From positions 60,884 through 124,883 of the forward strand of contig CAXBEV010000011.1 of NCBI GenBank assembly GCA_963974935.1: 64,000 nucleotides of DNA. The letters run 5' to 3'. A program made the position numbers and the translations under genes. Shown here in pieces: positions 61,115 to 64,000 of the stretch. Source of the stretch: UBA4479 sp963974935. GTDB taxonomy: Bacteria > Pseudomonadota > Alphaproteobacteria > Rhodospirillales > Casp-alpha2. Positions within the stretch are counted from its first letter, which is position 1. Every line of letters starts with the position of its first letter. Below the pieces are notes generated by a model, which searched no databases, was not told where the DNA came from, and saw only the letters and a list, made by a program, of their open reading frames with translations.

Positions 61115-62101
61115 ATGGCCGCACCGCTAAAAGAAGAAATCGTAGAAGAATCAGAAGATTGGCTGGTCACTTATGCCGATGCCATCACGCTGTTGATGGC
61201 GTTCTTCGTGATGCTGCTGACCTTTGCCGAGTTCGATATTCCGGCCTATGAGGAATTGACCTCGGCGCTTGCCAACAATGTCGGCGGGCGCGAAGCGCAA
61301 ACAACCACGCAAAGCCTCAAAATCGATGTCCAGGACATCGTCTATGAAATGCAGGCCGACCAGGCCGTGCAGGTGACATCCGACGAAAAAGGTGTGGTCA
61401 TTGATTTGGATGCGAACGCGTTTTTCCAGCCGGCGTCGGCGGACCTGGTACCGGCCGCCATTCCGGTGCTGGCCAAGCTGTCTGAAACTTTAGCCTCGCC
61501 CAATTATGAACTTTATAACATCGCCGTCGAGGGTCACACTGACGACGGTCAAATTAGCACCGATAAGTTTCCGTCGAACTGGGAGCTTTCGTCGCAGCGC
61601 GCGTCCAGTGTCGTCCGCTTGTTTGAGAGCAACGAGGTCGAACGCGCGCGTCTTCAGGCACGCGGTTATGCCGATACCCGCCCCAAGGTGCCAAACCGCG
61701 ACCTGCAGGGCAAGCCGATCCCTGAGAACCGGGCCACCAACCGCCGCGTCGTACTCAGGCTGCATCCGATGTCGCTGCAAGAGCGCGACGAGTACATGCT
61801 GGCCCAGGAAATCAAACGAGAACGTGAAGCCGCCAAAGCGGCTGCGAGTGTGAAGCCGCCGTCAGCGGAAGAACTGTTACCGATCCGCGCCATGCCCGAC
61901 GGCTTGAGCGAACAAGACCGTCAGACCAAACTCGCGCTTGAACAATTGAAGCGTGATATCTATGCCGCGGCGAACGAAAGCGGGCAACTTCAGCCCAGTG
62001 ATGTTCAGCGCCTCAAACAGACGTTAGCTACACTCAATGAGGTTCGGACCGATAATCTTGAAGGTATCTATGCTGAGATTGAACGGTTCTTAAACCGGTA
62101 G
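61115..62101 (+). CDS. motB: Flagellar motor protein MotB-like, OmpA domain
   Basis: A 328-residue stator protein. N-terminal helix with the proton-carrying Asp in WLVTYADAITLLMAFFVMLL, plug region, then the peptidoglycan-binding OmpA-like domain (about 130-210): VEGHTDDGQISTDKFPSNWELSSQRASSVV and NRATNRRVVLRL. About 100 further residues extend as charged helix beyond the usual end. Follows motA by 27 bp with GGAGG before its ATG. Confidence 0.93.
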   Translation: MAAPLKEEIVEESEDWLVTYADAITLLMAFFVMLLTFAEFDIPAYEELTSALANNVGGREAQTTTQSLKIDVQDIVYEMQADQAVQVTSDEKGVVIDLDANAFFQPASADLVPAAIPVLAKLSETLASPNYELYNIAVEGHTDDGQISTDKFPSNWELSSQRASSVVRLFESNEVERARLQARGYADTRPKVPNRDLQGKPIPENRATNRRVVLRLHPMSLQERDEYMLAQEIKREREAAKAAASVKPPSAEELLPIRAMPDGLSEQDRQTKLALEQLKRDIYAAANESGQLQPSDVQRLKQTLATLNEVRTDNLEGIYAEIERFLNR

Positions 62102-62118
62102 CGAGGACGAGGCCGCCG

Positions 62119-62943
62119 TCAACCGACGATGACTTCCATGCCCTCGCGGCTGACGAATGCGCCATCCCAAACCTTTTTCGCATCCTCTGCCAACTGATCC
62201 ATGAAATCATCGGTGTGGTCTGGATCATGATGGAAGATCGCCAATTGTTTGACGTTGGCGGCACGGCAAAGACGTACCCCCTCCTCCCACGTGGAATGGC
62301 CCCAGCCGATCTTGGCCGGGAATTCCGCTTCGGTGTAGGTGCAGTCGTAAATCACCAGATCAGCGCCTTCGATCAGCTTTAAAATGTTCTGATCGGGCTT
62401 GCCGGGTATGTGCTCCGTATCGGTCACATAGACCACAGAGTTGCCCTTGTGATTGATACGATAGGCGGTCGAGCCGTTCGGGTGGTTGAGCGGTGCGGTC
62501 TCGATATCGACACCCTTGGCGAGCGAGAAGCTGTCGCCGGCCTCAAAGTCTTCGAATTTCAGCTTGGCTTGCATCGCTTCGAGCGGGACCGGGAACATTG
62601 GGTTATGCATTTGCGTCGACAACACATCCTGCACGCCGCCCTGGTTCTTCAGGTGACCCGCCATAATGTGAATGGAACGTTTGGCGTCATATGCCGGCAC
62701 AAAAAACGGAAAGCCGTTGATGTGATCCCAATGGGTGTGGGTCAGCAGAAGATGAGATTCTTTGACGTCGCTTTCAAGAAACGAATTGCCAAAGTTTCGG
62801 ATACCGGTCCCGGCATCCATAACAAAGCGATAGCCGCCGGCATCAACCTCAATGCAGCTCGTATTTCCGCCATACTTCATATGATCCGGGGACGCACATG
62901 CGATGCTGCCCCGAACCCCCCAAAACTTGACACGAATCGCCAT
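62119..62943 (-). CDS. MBL-fold metallo-hydrolase
   Basis: A 274-residue beta-lactamase-fold hydrolase: LLLTHTHWDHINGFPFF holds the HxHxDH metal motif (about 69-74), followed by LNHPNGSTAYRI, VTDTEH and DCTYTEAEF. The opening VKFWGVRGSIACASPDHMKYGGNTSC is typical of a phosphodiesterase-like branch found with signalling proteins in many Proteobacteria. Its cyclic nucleotide or other substrate is unknown. Convergent with motB. Confidence 0.9.
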   Translation of the reverse strand: MAIRVKFWGVRGSIACASPDHMKYGGNTSCIEVDAGGYRFVMDAGTGIRNFGNSFLESDVKESHLLLTHTHWDHINGFPFFVPAYDAKRSIHIMAGHLKNQGGVQDVLSTQMHNPMFPVPLEAMQAKLKFEDFEAGDSFSLAKGVDIETAPLNHPNGSTAYRINHKGNSVVYVTDTEHIPGKPDQNILKLIEGADLVIYDCTYTEAEFPAKIGWGHSTWEEGVRLCRAANVKQLAIFHHDPDHTDDFMDQLAEDAKKVWDGAFVSREGMEVIVG

Positions 62944-63053
62944 TCAGTTCCGCCCGATCTTTCTTACGGCGAGAAAGCCACACTCAGCCTAACAATATTA
63001 GTACGACTTTTGGCGAAAATTAATTGTGCAACGTTGGCTTGCCAATAAAATCG

Positions 63054-63836
63054 TTATTTAACCTTAACGTCACATAGGTTCCTGACAGAAACCTGACTTC
63101 CAACAGAAAGATCAATGTCCGCGTCCGCACGCCCTTGGTTTACGGCGATTTCCAACAGTCCCAACGCATTCTTGTAGAAAAACGGCGTCCCAATTTCGAC
63201 ATCCGAAAATGTGTCCGCCCTCATAACAGTGAACTCACCGATTCGCAAACACGCACGCCCATCCAGATTATCCCAGCGCAGACCGGTCATACAGTTACCA
63301 TATCCATCAATATAAATCACTGCAGGCAAGTCATCGGGAAGGTCACCAAATAGACTATTTGGCACGCCATCCGCATGCTGAATGGCGGCACAGCGCCCCA
63401 ACGCCGGGGCTCCATCGGTCTGCAAGCCTCGTGCGATCTCGGCTGCCACGGGTGCAAACAGATCACGCCCATGGAAGCTTGAGGACAAGATGTCCGGTCG
63501 CCATGTGATGTCCCACCACGATGCGCACTGCGCACGCCTGGCGACGATCTCAAAAAGGCCGTTGTCGGGGCCGACAAACCAGCGATCATCGGCCTTGAGC
63601 ACGACCGGACGGCGCTGACTGCCGACACCAGGGTCAACAACACCCAAGCACACCGTGCCGGCTGCAAATGGCGCCATGACTGCCGGCAATAAATAAGCCG
63701 CCGCCCGCACATCAAACGCCGGCACGTCCGACATCAAATCAATCACCGGCACGCGCGGCGCAACATCCATAATCGCGGCCCGCATCTGCCCCAGATACGG
63801 CCCTTGGACCCCAAAATCGGTGAACGTGACAATCAT
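63054..63836 (-). CDS. S-adenosylmethionine hydroxide adenosyltransferase (DUF62 family)
   Basis: A 260-residue enzyme of the SAM hydrolase/chlorinase/fluorinase superfamily, which splits SAM to adenosine and methionine with water. Signatures: VTFTDFGVQGPYLGQMRAAI, VDLMSDVPAFDVRAAAYLL, GVVDPGVGSQRRPVVL, FVGPDNGLF and YIDGYGNCMTGL. Nothing suggests a halogenating type. It may adjust SAM pools; biological role is generally unclear. Lies 88 bp downstream of groL on the same strand, beyond its terminator. Confidence 0.9.
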   Translation of the reverse strand: MIVTFTDFGVQGPYLGQMRAAIMDVAPRVPVIDLMSDVPAFDVRAAAYLLPAVMAPFAAGTVCLGVVDPGVGSQRRPVVLKADDRWFVGPDNGLFEIVARRAQCASWWDITWRPDILSSSFHGRDLFAPVAAEIARGLQTDGAPALGRCAAIQHADGVPNSLFGDLPDDLPAVIYIDGYGNCMTGLRWDNLDGRACLRIGEFTVMRADTFSDVEIGTPFFYKNALGLLEIAVNQGRADADIDLSVGSQVSVRNLCDVKVK

Positions 63837-63865
63837 AACGTTAGCTTACCCAAGCAATGGGCCAT

Positions 63866-63895
63866 GAAAAAGGGGTGCCCTCGCGGACACCCCTC
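63866..63895 (-). terminator. Intrinsic terminator of groL
   Basis: On the minus strand AGGGGTGTCC-GCGA-GGGCACCCCT forms a 10-pair stem (with one G-T type pair) followed by TTTTT. It is 28 bp beyond the groL stop. Confidence 0.9.
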
Positions 63896-63923
63896 ATTCT
63901 TTGGTCGGATTGTGCGGCGGGGC

Positions 63924-64000
63924 TTAGAAGCCCATGCCACCCATACCACCCATACCGCCCATGCCACCCATGTCGGGTGCGCCACCACCGGCGCCACCGT
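63924..64000 (-). CDS. groL: Chaperonin GroEL, C-terminal end (5' truncated by window)
   Basis: The last 24 codons encode a Gly/Ala stretch and APDMGGMGGMGGMGGMGF then TAA, the flexible GGM-repeat tail of GroEL that lines the folding cavity. The rest of the gene is outside the window. Confidence 0.97.
   Translation of the reverse strand, partial: GGAGGGAPDMGGMGGMGGMGGMGF

Overview
This 64 kb stretch is chromosomal DNA of an alphaproteobacterium, most likely a marine or aquatic member of the Rhodospirillales and relatives. The evidence is the gene content (PopZ, the DUF1134/EipA envelope protein, DUF2336, a PAS_5 protein, type-2 ArgC, class I FbaB-type aldolase), the order pcm-tolC-popZ-valS, and generally high-GC coding sequence. 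No plasmid, phage or CRISPR locus is visible. The window opens inside a TauE/SafE permease gene and closes inside groL (the Gly-Gly-Met tail of GroEL).

Layout. 1-9 kb: a sugar-phosphate operon (tkt, class I aldolase, rpe), an XRE regulator divergent from a small coiled-coil membrane protein, bolA, DUF2336 and eipA. 8.2-11.4 kb: a DUF465 gene divergent from a small orphan gene plus a P-type cation ATPase, with a perfect FNR/FixK-type box between them. 11.7-18.7 kb: tRNA-His, a TPP enzyme, an aminotransferase, argC, two alpha/beta hydrolases and two tandem Lin0512 genes. 18.8-21 kb: rplM-rpsI, with about 1.1 kb inserted behind rpsI between two direct repeats of the rpsI 3' end. 21.2-25.7 kb: acyl-CoA genes (PaaI thioesterase divergent from an enoyl-CoA hydratase-like/BKACE/CoA-binding/GNAT/MetY operon) around a LiuR-like palindrome. 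25.8-34.8 kb: an MFS transporter, hutF, a peptide ABC importer lacking ATPase genes, a tandem universal stress protein with its own FNR-like box, and a class III aminotransferase. 35-43 kb: TauD-type dioxygenase, ilvD, formyltransferase, HxlR/MAPEG pair, PLP enzyme, MscS. 43-49.6 kb: valS, popZ, tolC, pcm, tRNA-Cys, tRNA-Asn. 49.6-64 kb: ppk2 with a coupled 42-residue membrane ORF, PAS_5 protein, leucine-type dehydrogenase, secreted HExxH protein, CHASE2 cyclase, type I secretion ABC/HlyD pair, aldo/keto reductase, motAB, MBL hydrolase, SAM hydrolase, groL end.

How things fit together. Most of the window is core metabolism and cell-envelope or cell-cycle housekeeping. The accessory signals are: (i) the cassette behind rpsI, whose second rpsI end differs only at third codon positions in its coding part, a signature of site-specific integration into the 3' end of a conserved gene; (ii) two FNR/FixK-like sites with class II promoter geometry, suggesting a small low-oxygen regulon (P-type ATPase operon, universal stress protein, perhaps DUF465); (iii) the LiuR-like operator in the acyl-CoA divergon; and (iv) five families of dispersed intergenic palindromes at ten loci. 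All functional calls are read from the sequence by eye; no database search was run.
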